From Haloactinospora alba (GTDB lineage: Bacteria > Actinomycetota > Actinomycetes > Streptosporangiales > Streptosporangiaceae), in assembly GCF_006717075.1 (NCBI RefSeq), contig NZ_VFQC01000001.1, positions 1,907,501 through 1,971,500 on the forward strand: a DNA stretch of 64,000 nt. Direction: 5' to 3'. The position numbers and the translations under genes were made by a program. Each line of letters opens with the position of its first letter. The first letter of the stretch is position 1. Below, piece after piece: positions 35,252 through 44,315 of this stretch. The notes under the pieces are model-generated. The model worked only from the letters and a program-made list of their open reading frames with translations, did not search any database and was not told the origin of the DNA.

Positions 35252-35282
35252 CCCGCCCGGTCAGTGGAACGGATCGGGCGGG
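35252..35282. terminator. Hairpin between convergent CLC and panD genes
   Basis: CCCGCCCG and CGGGCGGG form an 8-bp stem with a 15-nt loop in the 54-nt gap between the two stops. Confidence 0.5.
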
Positions 35283-35298
35283 ACCCCGGTTCTCCCGC

Positions 35299-35712
35299 TC
35301 ACACGCGTTCGGCGCCGGAACGCAGTCCCGATCCGGGAACCGGTTCCGCGGGGTCCGCCCCCACGCCGACGATCCGGTTGTCGGCATCGACGTGGACGAC
35401 CCGCTGCCCGTGGCGGGCGCGTTCGGCCTCCTCGAGCACGACGAACGACATGATGATGACCAGGTCCCCCGGTGCCACCAGGTGGGCAGCGGCTCCGTTG
35501 ATCCCGATCACGCCGCTGCCGCGCTCACCCGTGATGGCGTAGGTCACCAACCGGTTCCCGTTGTCGATGTCGACGACGTGCACCTGCTCCCCGTCGACGA
35601 TGTCGGCTTCTTCCATGAGGTCGGCGTCAATGGTGATGGAGCCGACGTAGTGCAGGTCAGCCTGCGTGACTGTTGCACGGTGGATCTTTCCGTTGATCAG
35701 AGTACGCTGCAC
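35299..35712 (-). CDS. panD: Aspartate 1-decarboxylase
   Basis: It makes beta-alanine from L-aspartate for pantothenate and CoA. The 137-aa proenzyme has the [17 protein letters not shown] segment with the self-cleavage site Gly24-Ser25, which yields the pyruvoyl group. The [16 protein letters not shown] stretch is also conserved. The start is the GTG at 35712 with AAGGAC upstream. It is not beside panB or panC. It stands alone, convergent with the CLC gene. Confidence 0.95.
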   Translation of the reverse strand: MQRTLINGKIHRATVTQADLHYVGSITIDADLMEEADIVDGEQVHVVDIDNGNRLVTYAITGERGSGVIGINGAAAHLVAPGDLVIIMSFVVLEEAERARHGQRVVHVDADNRIVGVGADPAEPVPGSGLRSGAERV

Positions 35713-35920
35713 GGTTCTGTCCTTCGTTTCGCCGCCCGGCAAGGTACCGGCCCCACAGCGTCCTGTGGCCCTCCAACATGATGCCGACCGCGTGGCGTCC
35801 GCGTGCGATCGGGTGGGGCCAGTCCATCGAACGCATCACGGCCGCCCACTGTTCCCTGCCCGCCCCACCGGCCGGATCCTCCCGCCCGGAGCACGTACGG
35901 TGCCGAACGGGAAGCCTGTC

Positions 35921-35954
35921 GTGCATAGCCGTCCAGGGTTTGTGCATAACACAA
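35921..35954 (+). promoter_or_regulatory. Candidate operator upstream of the sugar ABC operon
   Basis: TTGTG-CATAA-CACAA (35940-35954) is a 5-bp inverted repeat. A second GTGCATA copy starts at 35921, 21 bp upstream of the first, two helical turns. It lies about 130 nt before the binding-protein gene and may be a site for the operon's IclR regulator. The gap from 35713 to 36081 holds no gene. Confidence 0.4.
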
Positions 35955-36081
35955 CATTGCCGGTGCGCTCTTCAACCGGTGCGCACGGGTTACCTACATT
36001 CGTGGCTCATCAGGATCCGACGCGGTCGGAGCCCGCGCTCCGGCCCCGACCGCACGCTCCCCCATTCCCCAAGGAGATCCG

Positions 36082-37371
36082 ATGCGAGCCACCCGCGCTG
36101 TGGGAATACTCGGATTAGTCGCCCTCCTGGCCTCGTGCGCGCCTGCACAGACGGACAACGACGCCTCCGGGGCCGACAAGATGACCGGCACCCTGCGGGT
36201 CTGGTTGTTCTCCGAGGTCGACCAGGAGCCCAAGGAGGACGTCGTCAACCAGGCGGTAGACGAGTTCGAGGCGCAACACGACGACGTGACCGTCGATGTC
36301 CAGTACATCCCGGTCGACACACGGGCGGAGCGGTTCCACGCCGCGTTCAACGACCCCTCCAGCGCTCCCGACGTAGCCGAGTACGGCAACACCGACCTGG
36401 CGGGCTACGTGGAGTCCGGTGGCTTCGCCGACATCAGCGGGGAACTCGCCGACTGGGACCAGTACGACGGCATCGCCGAGGACGTTGCCGACACCGCACG
36501 CGTCGGTGACGGCACCTACGGCGTTCCCTGGTTCCTGGGGACGCGCGCGTTGTACTACCGGACCGACGTCCTCGAGGAACTGGACCGCGAGCCTCCCGAG
36601 ACCCTGGAGGAGGTCGTCGACACCGGTCGTGCGATACGGGAGGAGAACCCGGACATGCTCGGTATGTCCGCCGGCGGCGACTACACCTACGGCTTCCTGC
36701 CGTTCATCTGGGCGCACGGCGGGGACATCGCGGTCGAGAACGGCGACGGTTACACCTCGGCGATCGACTCCGCCGAGGCCAGGGACGGGATCAGGCAGTA
36801 CTCCGAGGTTCTCTCACCGGATGTCTGCCCCCCGCAGACGTGCGCCCAGATGGACGGCAACGCCAGCGTCCAGAACTTCATCGCCGGCGAAGCCGGTATG
36901 ACGATCGGGGGGAACTTCAACCTCAACGCGGTCGACGACAGCGACATATCCGATGACTACTCTGTCGTCCCGCTCCCCGGGACAGAGCCGGGCTCCATCG
37001 CGCCGCCGTTCGCCGGCGGGAACAACCTGGGGGTGCTCTCCGGAACCGAACGCCGCACCCTGTCCGTGGAGTTCACCAAGCTCCTGGCCGGCAAGAAGTA
37101 CCAACGCGAGATGTACGAGGCGATGGGGAACCTTCCCACACTCACCGGCGTCCAGGAGGAGATCGCCGAATCGGACGGGCGGATGGAGCCGTTCATCGCC
37201 TCACTCGACTCCGGCTCCCGGTTCGTTCCCGCCACCAGTGCCTGGGCCACGATCGACTCCGGCGCGGTACTCCCCTCGATGATGCAGCGGATCGCCTCCG
37301 GCGACGCCTCCGTGGACGAGTCCGCGAGCGAGGCCGCGAACGAGCTCGACGACGCTTTCGCCGAGGGCTAG
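36082..37371 (+). CDS. Extracellular solute-binding lipoprotein of a sugar ABC importer
   Basis: The 429-aa protein has a type II signal peptide ending in the lipobox LASC, with Cys19 as the lipidated residue, so it is anchored outside the membrane. The body matches family 1 (MalE-like) sugar-binding proteins: YGVPWFLGTRALYYRTDVLEEL, the GFLPFIWAHGG block, and MTIGGNFNL. An AAGGAGAT site precedes the ATG. Leu12 is a TTA codon (36115-36117). It heads a four-gene operon with two permeases and an IclR regulator. Confidence 0.92.
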   Translation: MRATRAVGILGLVALLASCAPAQTDNDASGADKMTGTLRVWLFSEVDQEPKEDVVNQAVDEFEAQHDDVTVDVQYIPVDTRAERFHAAFNDPSSAPDVAEYGNTDLAGYVESGGFADISGELADWDQYDGIAEDVADTARVGDGTYGVPWFLGTRALYYRTDVLEELDREPPETLEEVVDTGRAIREENPDMLGMSAGGDYTYGFLPFIWAHGGDIAVENGDGYTSAIDSAEARDGIRQYSEVLSPDVCPPQTCAQMDGNASVQNFIAGEAGMTIGGNFNLNAVDDSDISDDYSVVPLPGTEPGSIAPPFAGGNNLGVLSGTERRTLSVEFTKLLAGKKYQREMYEAMGNLPTLTGVQEEIAESDGRMEPFIASLDSGSRFVPATSAWATIDSGAVLPSMMQRIASGDASVDESASEAANELDDAFAEG

Positions 37372-38307
37372 ATGAGCTCCCGCACCCAGCGCCCGCGGCG
37401 GGCGACGACACCGCGCCGCCGCGGGCTCGAACCATGGTTGTACCTCGCCCCGGCGTTGCTCGTTCTCGCCGCGATGCTCGCCTACCCGCTGTACCAGCTC
37501 GTCCTCGTCTCGTTCTACGACTACCGGCAGCCGCAGGTCAGCGGGGTGGAACCCCTCCGGTTCGTCGGACTGGACAACTACACGGAGCTGTTCGGGGACA
37601 GTGAGTTCTGGGGTGTTCTGGCGAACACGATCGGGTTCGCCGCTGCCTGTGTGCTGGCGACGCTGTTCGTCGGGGGCGCCTTGGCGGTGTTGGCCACACG
37701 GCTGTCGCGGTGGGTACGCACGGCGCTGTTCCTGTCGGCGCTCGCCGCGTGGGCAACGCCGGCCGTGACCGGAAGCGCCGTGTGGCTGTTCCTGTTCGAC
37801 CCCTCGCTGGGTCCGGTCAACCAGGCGCTTTCCGGACTGGGGCTGGAGGGTTTCGAGGGCCACTCGTGGACGTACGGCAAATGGTCGGCGTTCGGTCTCG
37901 TCGGCGCTCAGGTCGTGTGGTGCTCCTTCCCGTTCGTCATGGTCACCTTGTATGCCGGAATTCGCGCCATTCCCGAGGAAGTGATCGAAGCGGCCCGGCT
38001 GGACGGGGCGTCCACCCCGCGGTTGGCTGTGGGGATTCTGCTACCGATGCTGCGTCCGGCCATGACGGTGGTAACGATCCAGTCGATCATCTGGGACGTG
38101 AAGATATTCACCCAGATCTACATCATGACCAGCGGCGGCGGTATCGGGGGACAGAACCTGGTTCTCAACGTGTACGCCTACCAGAAGGCGTTCGCCTCCA
38201 GTCAGTACGCGTTGGGGTCGGCGATCGGTGTGATCACCACTCTCCTGCTGCTCGGCATCACCGTCGTCTACCTGCGTTCGCTGCGCCGTAACGGGGAGGG
38301 ACTGTGA
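37372..38307 (+). CDS. Sugar ABC transporter permease (MalF-like)
   Basis: The 311-aa inner-membrane protein has six hydrophobic segments and the EAA loop EEVIEAARLDGAST that docks the ATPase. The start codon follows the binding protein's stop directly. It has a basic N-terminus and belongs to the CUT1 group for oligosaccharides. It pairs with the next permease, whose GTG start overlaps its TGA stop by 4 nt. Confidence 0.93.
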   Translation: MSSRTQRPRRATTPRRRGLEPWLYLAPALLVLAAMLAYPLYQLVLVSFYDYRQPQVSGVEPLRFVGLDNYTELFGDSEFWGVLANTIGFAAACVLATLFVGGALAVLATRLSRWVRTALFLSALAAWATPAVTGSAVWLFLFDPSLGPVNQALSGLGLEGFEGHSWTYGKWSAFGLVGAQVVWCSFPFVMVTLYAGIRAIPEEVIEAARLDGASTPRLAVGILLPMLRPAMTVVTIQSIIWDVKIFTQIYIMTSGGGIGGQNLVLNVYAYQKAFASSQYALGSAIGVITTLLLLGITVVYLRSLRRNGEGL

Positions 38308-39152
38308 GGACACGACACCTGCGCAGGGCACGCGTCGACCTGGCCGGCGCGCTGATCACGGTCGCGGTCGCGTTTCCCCTCTACTGGATGGTGCTGTCCG
38401 CGCTCAGGCCCCGTTCCGCGCTGGAGGCGGGGGAGGCCAGCCCCATCACTCTGCAGCCGAGCCTGGAGTCCTTCCGGCGCGTACTGTACGTGGACGGGTT
38501 GGGGCAGTATCTGGCCAACAGCCTCGTCGTCGCGGCCGCCGTCGTCGTGGGGTCGACAGCCTGCGCCTTCTTCGCCGCGGTCGCGTTGGCCCGTTACCGG
38601 TTCCGTACCCGCACGACACTGCTGATCATGGTGCTCGTGGCACAGATGGTTCCGGTGGAGGCTCTGACCATCCCGCTGTTCTTCCTCATGCGCAACATCG
38701 GCGACGCCGTCCCCGTGTTGGGCCTCAACCACCTGGGATCGCTGATCCTGGTCCACACCGCGTTCGCGATCCCGCTCGCGATCTGGATGCTTCGCGGGTT
38801 CGTGGCAGCGGTACCACGCGAGCTGGAGGAGTCGGCCTACCTGGACGGGGCCAGCAGTTTCACGTTCGTCACCCGGATCCTCTTCCCGATGGTCGCACCG
38901 GGCATGGTGGCGACGAGCACCTTCGCGTTCATCCTCGCGTGGAACGACTTCCTCTTCGCCAAAACGTTCATCATCTCCGCACAGGAGAACCAGACGCTCC
39001 CCCTGGCGCTGCTCTCGTTCTTCAAACCCGACGAGAACGACTGGGGCGGCATCATGGCGGGGTCCGTCCTGATGACGGTGCCGGTGCTGATCTTCTTCAT
39101 GCTGGTACAACGGCGGTTGGTCTCCGGACTCGGTGGGGCGGTGAAAGGGTGA
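38304..39152 (+). CDS. Sugar ABC transporter permease (MalG-like)
   Basis: The 282-aa protein has six hydrophobic segments and the EAA loop ELEESAYLDGASSF. The start is a GTG in GTGA overlap with the previous gene, indicating translational coupling. No ATPase gene follows, so the pair probably borrows a shared ATPase such as MsiK, as many CUT1 importers in actinomycetes do. The last 4 nt overlap the IclR gene start. Confidence 0.92.
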   Translation: MRTRHLRRARVDLAGALITVAVAFPLYWMVLSALRPRSALEAGEASPITLQPSLESFRRVLYVDGLGQYLANSLVVAAAVVVGSTACAFFAAVALARYRFRTRTTLLIMVLVAQMVPVEALTIPLFFLMRNIGDAVPVLGLNHLGSLILVHTAFAIPLAIWMLRGFVAAVPRELEESAYLDGASSFTFVTRILFPMVAPGMVATSTFAFILAWNDFLFAKTFIISAQENQTLPLALLSFFKPDENDWGGIMAGSVLMTVPVLIFFMLVQRRLVSGLGGAVKG

Positions 39153-39958
39153 CCACCTCCCAGCCCAGCGGTGCGCGGCGCAACGCCTCGGTGTCGTTGC
39201 GCCGCGCCCTGACGATCCTGGAACACGTGCGTTTCCTCCCCGTCGAGAGCGGCGGCGCCACTCTCACCCAGCTCGCCGTTGCCCTGGAGGTGAACAAGAG
39301 CACGGTGCTGCGACTCGCCACACCGTTGTTGGAGTTCGGGCTGTTGATGCGCGACCGCGACACGGGCAGGTTCCGTCTGGGTGCGGCCGCCCTCGCGCTC
39401 GGACAGGCGTATCTGGACCAGCTCGATCTGCGTTCCGTGGCTGCGACGCACCTGCGGGAGCTGATGCGCCGCACGGGGCACACGTGTCACCTCGTCGTTC
39501 TGGAGGGCAGCGACGTCGTCTACGCGGACAAGGTGGAGAACACCGCCACGGTGCGGATGGGCTCACGGATCGGGGCGCGGATGCCGGCCTACCGCACCGC
39601 GGTCGGTAAGGCGATCCTGGCGTACAGTCCCCCCGACCTCGTCACCGATGTCCTGAACGCCGGCCTCGACCCGGCCACCCGCACGACCATCACCGACCCC
39701 GAGGTGTTCCGTGGCGAGCTCTCCCGGGTACGGGAACGGGGGTACGCGATAGACGACCGGGAGAACGAGCCGGAGGTGCGGTGCGTAGCGGCACCGGTGT
39801 TCGACCACAACAGCGACCCGGTCGCGGCGATCAGTGTGTCCTCGCTGGCGAGCCGGCTCCCCGCCGCACGGGTGCGCGAGCTCGGCCCGCACGTCGCCAG
39901 CGTCGCTGCCCGGGTGTCGGCTGTGCTGCGCGCGCCGAACAGCGAGGGCGCTCCCTGA
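39149..39958 (+). CDS. IclR family transcriptional regulator
   Basis: The 269-aa protein has an N-terminal winged helix (VSLRRALTILEHV and EVNKSTVLRLATPLLEFGLL in outline) and a C-terminal IclR effector domain with YRTAVGKAILAY. It is translationally coupled to the last permease by a 4-nt GTGA overlap, so it very likely controls this importer. The stop lies 5 nt from the convergent TIGR03943 stop. Confidence 0.92.
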   Translation: MTTSQPSGARRNASVSLRRALTILEHVRFLPVESGGATLTQLAVALEVNKSTVLRLATPLLEFGLLMRDRDTGRFRLGAAALALGQAYLDQLDLRSVAATHLRELMRRTGHTCHLVVLEGSDVVYADKVENTATVRMGSRIGARMPAYRTAVGKAILAYSPPDLVTDVLNAGLDPATRTTITDPEVFRGELSRVRERGYAIDDRENEPEVRCVAAPVFDHNSDPVAAISVSSLASRLPAARVRELGPHVASVAARVSAVLRAPNSEGAP

Positions 39959-39963
39959 GGAAC

Positions 39964-40716
39964 CTACTCGTAGGGATCGGGGGGATCCGTGACACGCGTC
40001 ATCTCCGCGACCGCGAAGCGGTGGTCACGCACGCTCTGGAGATCCCCGTCCGGTTCCTCCCATGTCCCGCGAACCGTCCACCACGTGTCCTCCTCCGGTG
40101 CGGGCTGGCCAGTGACCAGCACCCGGTTCACGACGGCGTCGGCCGCGCAGCACGCCATCTCCAACCGCGCCAGGTACCACTCCTCGTTCTCCGGACCCGC
40201 CACGGCGAAGCCGGTGAGTTCTATGGTCCGTCCCGCCATCTCCCGGTCCGTGTCGGTCCAGGCCCGGGACACGAACTCGCTCAGCTCCATTTCCACGGGG
40301 CCGTCGGTGTCCCCGCTTCCGAGGTCGTCGAAGTCGTCCGCCTCGTTGGACACGGGGGACGCGGGCTCGCTGCTCTCCGCCGTGTACGCCCCCAGCGCGG
40401 GTGGTGCGACAACGACCACCGACACCACGGGCAGGAGCAGGAGCCACGCCACGCGCGGCGCGTGCCCGTGGTCACCGCACCCCGCCTCTCCGCCGGCAGT
40501 GTGCGGGTCGTCGGCCGTTCCGCCCGGCCGCAGAGCGGTACGTACGTCGGCGGTGATGACCCACGCCGCCAACGCGAGCAGCACCACCCCGGCAGCGACC
40601 AGGAAAGGCTTCAGCAGCCCCTGCACGTAGTTGAGGTAGAGGTCGGAGAACACGGTGGCGCTGAGTACGCTCGTTCCCAACAGGGCCAGCACCAGCCCCT
40701 GCGCGATCCGGTTCAC
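39964..40716 (-). CDS. TIGR03943 family putative permease subunit
   Basis: The 250-aa protein has two N-terminal membrane helices (about 4-20 and 36-55), a histidine-containing loop, a third helix (about 89-108), and a conserved soluble C-domain. Typical family elements are LEMACCAADAVV and the ITADVRTAL end of the helix pair. The GTG start overlaps the upstream permease stop in GTGA, so the two are coupled. The family occurs with DUF318-type permeases and is often metal (zinc)-controlled; the function is unsettled. Confidence 0.88.
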   Translation of the reverse strand: MNRIAQGLVLALLGTSVLSATVFSDLYLNYVQGLLKPFLVAAGVVLLALAAWVITADVRTALRPGGTADDPHTAGGEAGCGDHGHAPRVAWLLLLPVVSVVVVAPPALGAYTAESSEPASPVSNEADDFDDLGSGDTDGPVEMELSEFVSRAWTDTDREMAGRTIELTGFAVAGPENEEWYLARLEMACCAADAVVNRVLVTGQPAPEEDTWWTVRGTWEEPDGDLQSVRDHRFAVAEMTRVTDPPDPYE

Positions 40717-41777
40717 AGCAGCACCTCCCCCAGGACGAAACTGAACAGCAGCGCCGCGCCCAGCGTCAACGGAACGAACCGGCGCACGAAGGACCATCCG
40801 AAGGTCCCGCCCTGCAACGCGATCAGTTTGAGGTCGACCATCGGCCCCACCACGAGGAAAGCCAACTGGGCTGTTCCGGAGAATCCGGTGAGACTGGCGG
40901 CGACGAAGGCGTCCGCCTCGGAGCAGATCGACAGCAGGATCGCGAGCAGCGCCAGAACCAGCACCGACACCACGGGCCTCTCGGCCACGGCGGTAACCCA
41001 TTCCCGTGGGAGGGCGACGTTCAGTGTCGCAGCCGCGGCCCCGCCCACGACGAGGAATCCGCCGGCGTGCAGCAGGTCGTGCAGTATCGACTCCCGGAAG
41101 ACGCGCGCCGGGGGTGCCGCGGGATCATGGGAGTTCCGGGAGGGGCGCAGCCACGCGGCGTTGCCGAACCTCGCCCACAACCAGCCCACCACGACCGCGG
41201 CCCCCAGGGAGGCGACGAAGCGTGCCGCCACCATCTCGGGCTGTCCGGGGAACGCGACCGCCGTCGCCACCAGGACGACGGGGTTGATCGCTGGCGCGGC
41301 GAGCAGGAACGTCAGCGCGGCGGCCTGGGCCACACCGCGCTTCATGAGTCCTCCGGCGATGGGAACCGACGCGCACTCGCACCCTGGCAGTACCGCACCG
41401 GCAGCACCCGCCACCGGGACGGCCGCCGCGGAGTTGGCGGGGATGGCGCGGCGGTAGAACGAGGTGGGGACGAACGCGGTGAGCACCGCCGACAGCACGA
41501 CACCGAAGACGAGGAACGGCAGCGCCTGCAGGCTGATGGCGGTGAAGATGGTCGCCCAGGCGAGGAACGCTTCGCCGCCCGTTTCCTCGGACCACCATTC
41601 CTGGGCCACGAGCAGCCCGACGACGAGCAGGGCGAAGAGCCACACGGTGGCCGTGCGGCGGGGACCGCGTGGCTTTCCCCAGTCGGCCGGCGGTAACTCC
41701 TCGTCCGGACGGTCCCAGCCCGTTGCCAGGGAGTCACCGAGAGAGGGGGGAGCCTCGTGAGCCCGCTGGTTCGGCAC
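40713..41777 (-). CDS. Permease, DUF318/ArsP_1 (YraQ-like) family
   Basis: The 354-aa membrane protein has about eight hydrophobic segments and the family motif VLPGCECASVPIAGGLMKRGV near residue 135, with a cysteine pair. A second motif is SICSEADAFVAASLTGF. Members are proposed to move metals or organoarsenicals. The start is a GTG with GAGG 7 nt upstream. It is the first gene of a two-gene operon. Confidence 0.9.
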   Translation of the reverse strand: MPNQRAHEAPPSLGDSLATGWDRPDEELPPADWGKPRGPRRTATVWLFALLVVGLLVAQEWWSEETGGEAFLAWATIFTAISLQALPFLVFGVVLSAVLTAFVPTSFYRRAIPANSAAAVPVAGAAGAVLPGCECASVPIAGGLMKRGVAQAAALTFLLAAPAINPVVLVATAVAFPGQPEMVAARFVASLGAAVVVGWLWARFGNAAWLRPSRNSHDPAAPPARVFRESILHDLLHAGGFLVVGGAAAATLNVALPREWVTAVAERPVVSVLVLALLAILLSICSEADAFVAASLTGFSGTAQLAFLVVGPMVDLKLIALQGGTFGWSFVRRFVPLTLGAALLFSFVLGEVLL

Positions 41778-41812
41778 AGTATTTCCTCGCGGTCGGAGAC
41801 GGATTCCGCGGT

Positions 41813-41840
41813 ATAGTACCGGGAATCGTTATCGTTATCG
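41813..41840 (-). promoter_or_regulatory. Candidate promoter and metal-type operator of the permease operon
   Basis: On the minus strand a -10 TACTAT (41813-41818) lies about 35 nt before the GTG start. Upstream, a short tandem repeat (on the plus strand ATCGTTATCGTTATCG, 41825-41840) covers the spacer and -35 area. AT-rich repeats at this place fit a Fur/Zur-type repressor, but the match to known boxes is loose. Confidence 0.35.
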
Positions 41841-42414
41841 ACCGCGGAAGCGGATCCTGTGCACGGCACCGACCGCGGAAACACCACGGCTCGCTACTCT
41901 TCGCACACGCCAGTGGACAGCGTACCCGGCGACGGGCCGTTATCCACCGCACTCCGGGCCCGGGGCGCGCCCGCACCCGCGTGTGAGAACACGCCGGAAG
42001 CGCCCCTGCGCGCCGGACAGGCACACTGCCAGCGGCGTCGGAGCCCCCTACACCGACCCACGCGCCGACGACGGCACGGGGCCGCCCCCTCGTTGGGACG
42101 GGACCGCTTCGCGGGGTCCTAACGACCGGGGCCACACAGCGCACTGTGTCCCCGGTGACGGTGGTGACACGCCCTTCCGCCCGTCCGGGGCGCCCGCCTC
42201 CGGCGACCGCGCGGGCATCGTCTCCGGCGGCGCCGCCGTTGTGTCCCCGGCGTGGGACCGCCGGATCCCGAGCGCCCCGGACGGAGGGATCCCATCGGTA
42301 CGGGAAGCGCTGAGCGGGTGGGGACCCGTGCGCGGTCCGCCCTCCGCCTCTCCTGTGTCGCGGACGCGGTGGGGACTCACAGGCCTCCCGTGGAGGCCCA
42401 GGGGCTCGGCGACG
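41841..42414. other. Gene-free stretch
   Basis: About 570 nt between the permease promoter and the helicase terminator. Long open frames exist on both strands, but they are Arg/Pro/Gly-rich in the way expected of chance frames in high-GC DNA, and none has a start with a good ribosome binding site. I see no RNA gene. Confidence 0.5.
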
Positions 42415-42461
42415 ACGTCGCGGGCGGGGCACCCGAACCAGGGGTGCCCCGCCCGCGACGT
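42415..42461. terminator. Strong hairpin after the DEAD-box helicase gene
   Basis: A perfect 20-bp stem (42415-42434 with 42442-42461, left arm beginning ACGTCGCGGGCGGGG) with a 7-nt loop lies 50 nt past the helicase stop. It has no clear U tract. Confidence 0.75.
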
Positions 42462-42511
42462 TAACCAATGCTGTGCCCTAGGGGGCCGGGGAGGACGCGG
42501 TCAGTACCGCC

Positions 42512-43981
42512 TCACCCACGTGCGGGGCCGGACCCGCGTTTCCCGCCGCGGTGCTGCTTGTTCCCGCCCCTGCCGGTTGCGGAGTTGTCCCGCGAGGAGC
42601 GGCGTTCCGTGTCGAACCGCCGGTCGCGACGCTGTGCCTGGTCTCCGCGGCGCTCGCCGCTCTCCCCGCGCCGTTCGCCGCGCTCCCCGTTCGGTCGCCG
42701 GTCGTTGCGGGGCCGGTTCTGGTTGTTGCGCCGGGGCCGCTGACGTCCGCGTCCACGACGGGCGGGCTCGGGTTCGGGCGGCTCCACCCACGGCTCCCAG
42801 GAGGGCTCCTGGGCTCCGGTGACGGTGCTCAGCAGCTCGTCACCCGGATTGACCAGGTGCTGCTTGGCCTCCACTCCCGCGTCCCCGAGCAGCCTCCGTG
42901 CCAGACGGCGCTGGTTGGGAGAGACCAAGGAGACCACGCACCCGGACTCCCCGGCACGTGCGGTACGGCCCCCGCGGTGCAGGTACTCCTTGTGCCCGGT
43001 CGGCAGGTCCACGTTGACCACCATGTCGATCCCGTCGACGTGGATACCGCGCGCTGCCACGTCGGTGGCGACCAGGGTCTGGATGCGGCCCTCGCGGAAC
43101 TTCGTCAGCGTCTTGGTGCGTACGCTCTGGGTCTTTCCACCGTGCAGGGAGGCTGAGGGCACCCCGGCGTTGACGAGTTGCTCGCTGATGCTGTCGGCAC
43201 GGTACTTGCTGCGGACGAACAACAGGGTGCGGCCGTCCCGCGCGGCGATCTGGGTGACGATGTGGTTCTTGTCCCGCGGCAGCACCTTCAGCAGGTGGTG
43301 CTCCATCGTGCTGACCTGGGACGTGGGGGAGTCCACCGAGTGGGTCTCGGGCTCGTGCATGTAGGTACGCACCAGCTTGTCCACGTCACCGTCCAGGGTG
43401 GCGGAGAACAGCAACGTCTGCGCACCCGAGGGGACCTGTTCCAACAGTTCGGTGACCTGGGGCATGAAGCCCATGTCGCACATCTGGTCGGCCTCGTCCA
43501 GGACGCACATGCCAACGTCGTCCAGTTCACAGGCGCCCTGGGAGATCAGGTCACTCAACCGTCCCGGGGTGGCGACGAGGACATCGACGCCCCGCCGCAG
43601 CTCGTTGATCTGGCGGCTGTAGGAGCTCCCGCCGACGACGTCCCCGACACGCGCGCCGACAGCGCGGGCGTACGGCAGGAGAGCGTCGCGCAACTGGTGC
43701 GCGAGCTCACGGGTGGGAACCAGCACCAACCCGCGCGGACGGCGCGCGGCGGCACGGCGCTCGCTGGCCCGTATCAGCAGCGGAAGACCGAAGGCCAGGG
43801 TCTTTCCCGATCCGGTACGGCCGCAGCCGAGGACGTCGCGACCGGCGAGTGCCGCGGGGATGGTCGCTGTCTGGATCGGGAACGGGCTGGTGACGCCGTT
43901 GCGGGTGAGTATGTCGGTGATCGATTCCGGCAGCCCAAGGTCGGAGAAGACCGGGTCTGCGGCATTGTTCGCTTCCGTCAC
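42512..43981 (-). CDS. DEAD-box RNA helicase with basic disordered tail
   Basis: The 489-aa RNA-dependent ATPase has the helicase motifs in order: Q motif FPIQTATIPAAL, Walker A GRTGSGKT, PTRELA, TPGRL, VLDEADQM, SAT in LLFSATLD, ARGIHVDGIDMVVNVDLP, and HRGGRTARAG. The last 110 residues are rich in Arg, Gly, Asn and Asp. This is an RNA-binding tail common in cold-shock-type helicases (CsdA/RhlE-like). The GTG start lies within a 12-bp palindrome, CGTCACGTGACG, with GAGGAAGG 11 nt upstream. It ends at a 20-bp hairpin. Confidence 0.93.
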   Translation of the reverse strand: MTEANNAADPVFSDLGLPESITDILTRNGVTSPFPIQTATIPAALAGRDVLGCGRTGSGKTLAFGLPLLIRASERRAAARRPRGLVLVPTRELAHQLRDALLPYARAVGARVGDVVGGSSYSRQINELRRGVDVLVATPGRLSDLISQGACELDDVGMCVLDEADQMCDMGFMPQVTELLEQVPSGAQTLLFSATLDGDVDKLVRTYMHEPETHSVDSPTSQVSTMEHHLLKVLPRDKNHIVTQIAARDGRTLLFVRSKYRADSISEQLVNAGVPSASLHGGKTQSVRTKTLTKFREGRIQTLVATDVAARGIHVDGIDMVVNVDLPTGHKEYLHRGGRTARAGESGCVVSLVSPNQRRLARRLLGDAGVEAKQHLVNPGDELLSTVTGAQEPSWEPWVEPPEPEPARRGRGRQRPRRNNQNRPRNDRRPNGERGERRGESGERRGDQAQRRDRRFDTERRSSRDNSATGRGGNKQHRGGKRGSGPARG

Positions 43982-44315
43982 GTGACGTAAAACCTTCCTC
44001 GTAGAGCGGCAGCGTTTCGAGGAAGGCCCCGCGGCTGCACGGCCGCAATCACACAAAACGCGCCGGGAAACGCGGCACGGAGGGCTCCTGGAGCTTCCTC
44101 CGGCGCTGGGCGGTCCGGCGCGCCGGGTGCGCGCAGTACGGGTGAGACCGCCTCCAGTAGGGTACTAGAGAGCCCGTGCCGGCAGACACAGCGGGAACCG
44201 TTCTTCCGGGGTGATTCGTACCTCCTCGGTGGGCCGGCCCCGGTCAACCGGCTCCCCGGAAGCCGTCCGTCCCGGACACGACTTGCGACCCGACCGCCCT
44301 CGGCCGGCCCGGGTA
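43982..44315. other. Untranslated region upstream of the helicase gene
   Basis: This 334-nt gap separates the helicase start from the enoyl-CoA hydratase stop. It should contain the helicase promoter; a weak minus-strand -10 (TACCCT) lies near 44161. The long leader would be consistent with a structured 5' UTR like those of cold-shock helicases. No gene is seen. Confidence 0.4.

Noticed and set aside
41734-42822. Long open frames on both strands across the permease-helicase gap
   Set aside because: They are Arg/Pro/Gly-rich chance frames, overlap each other and real genes, and have no ribosome binding sites.
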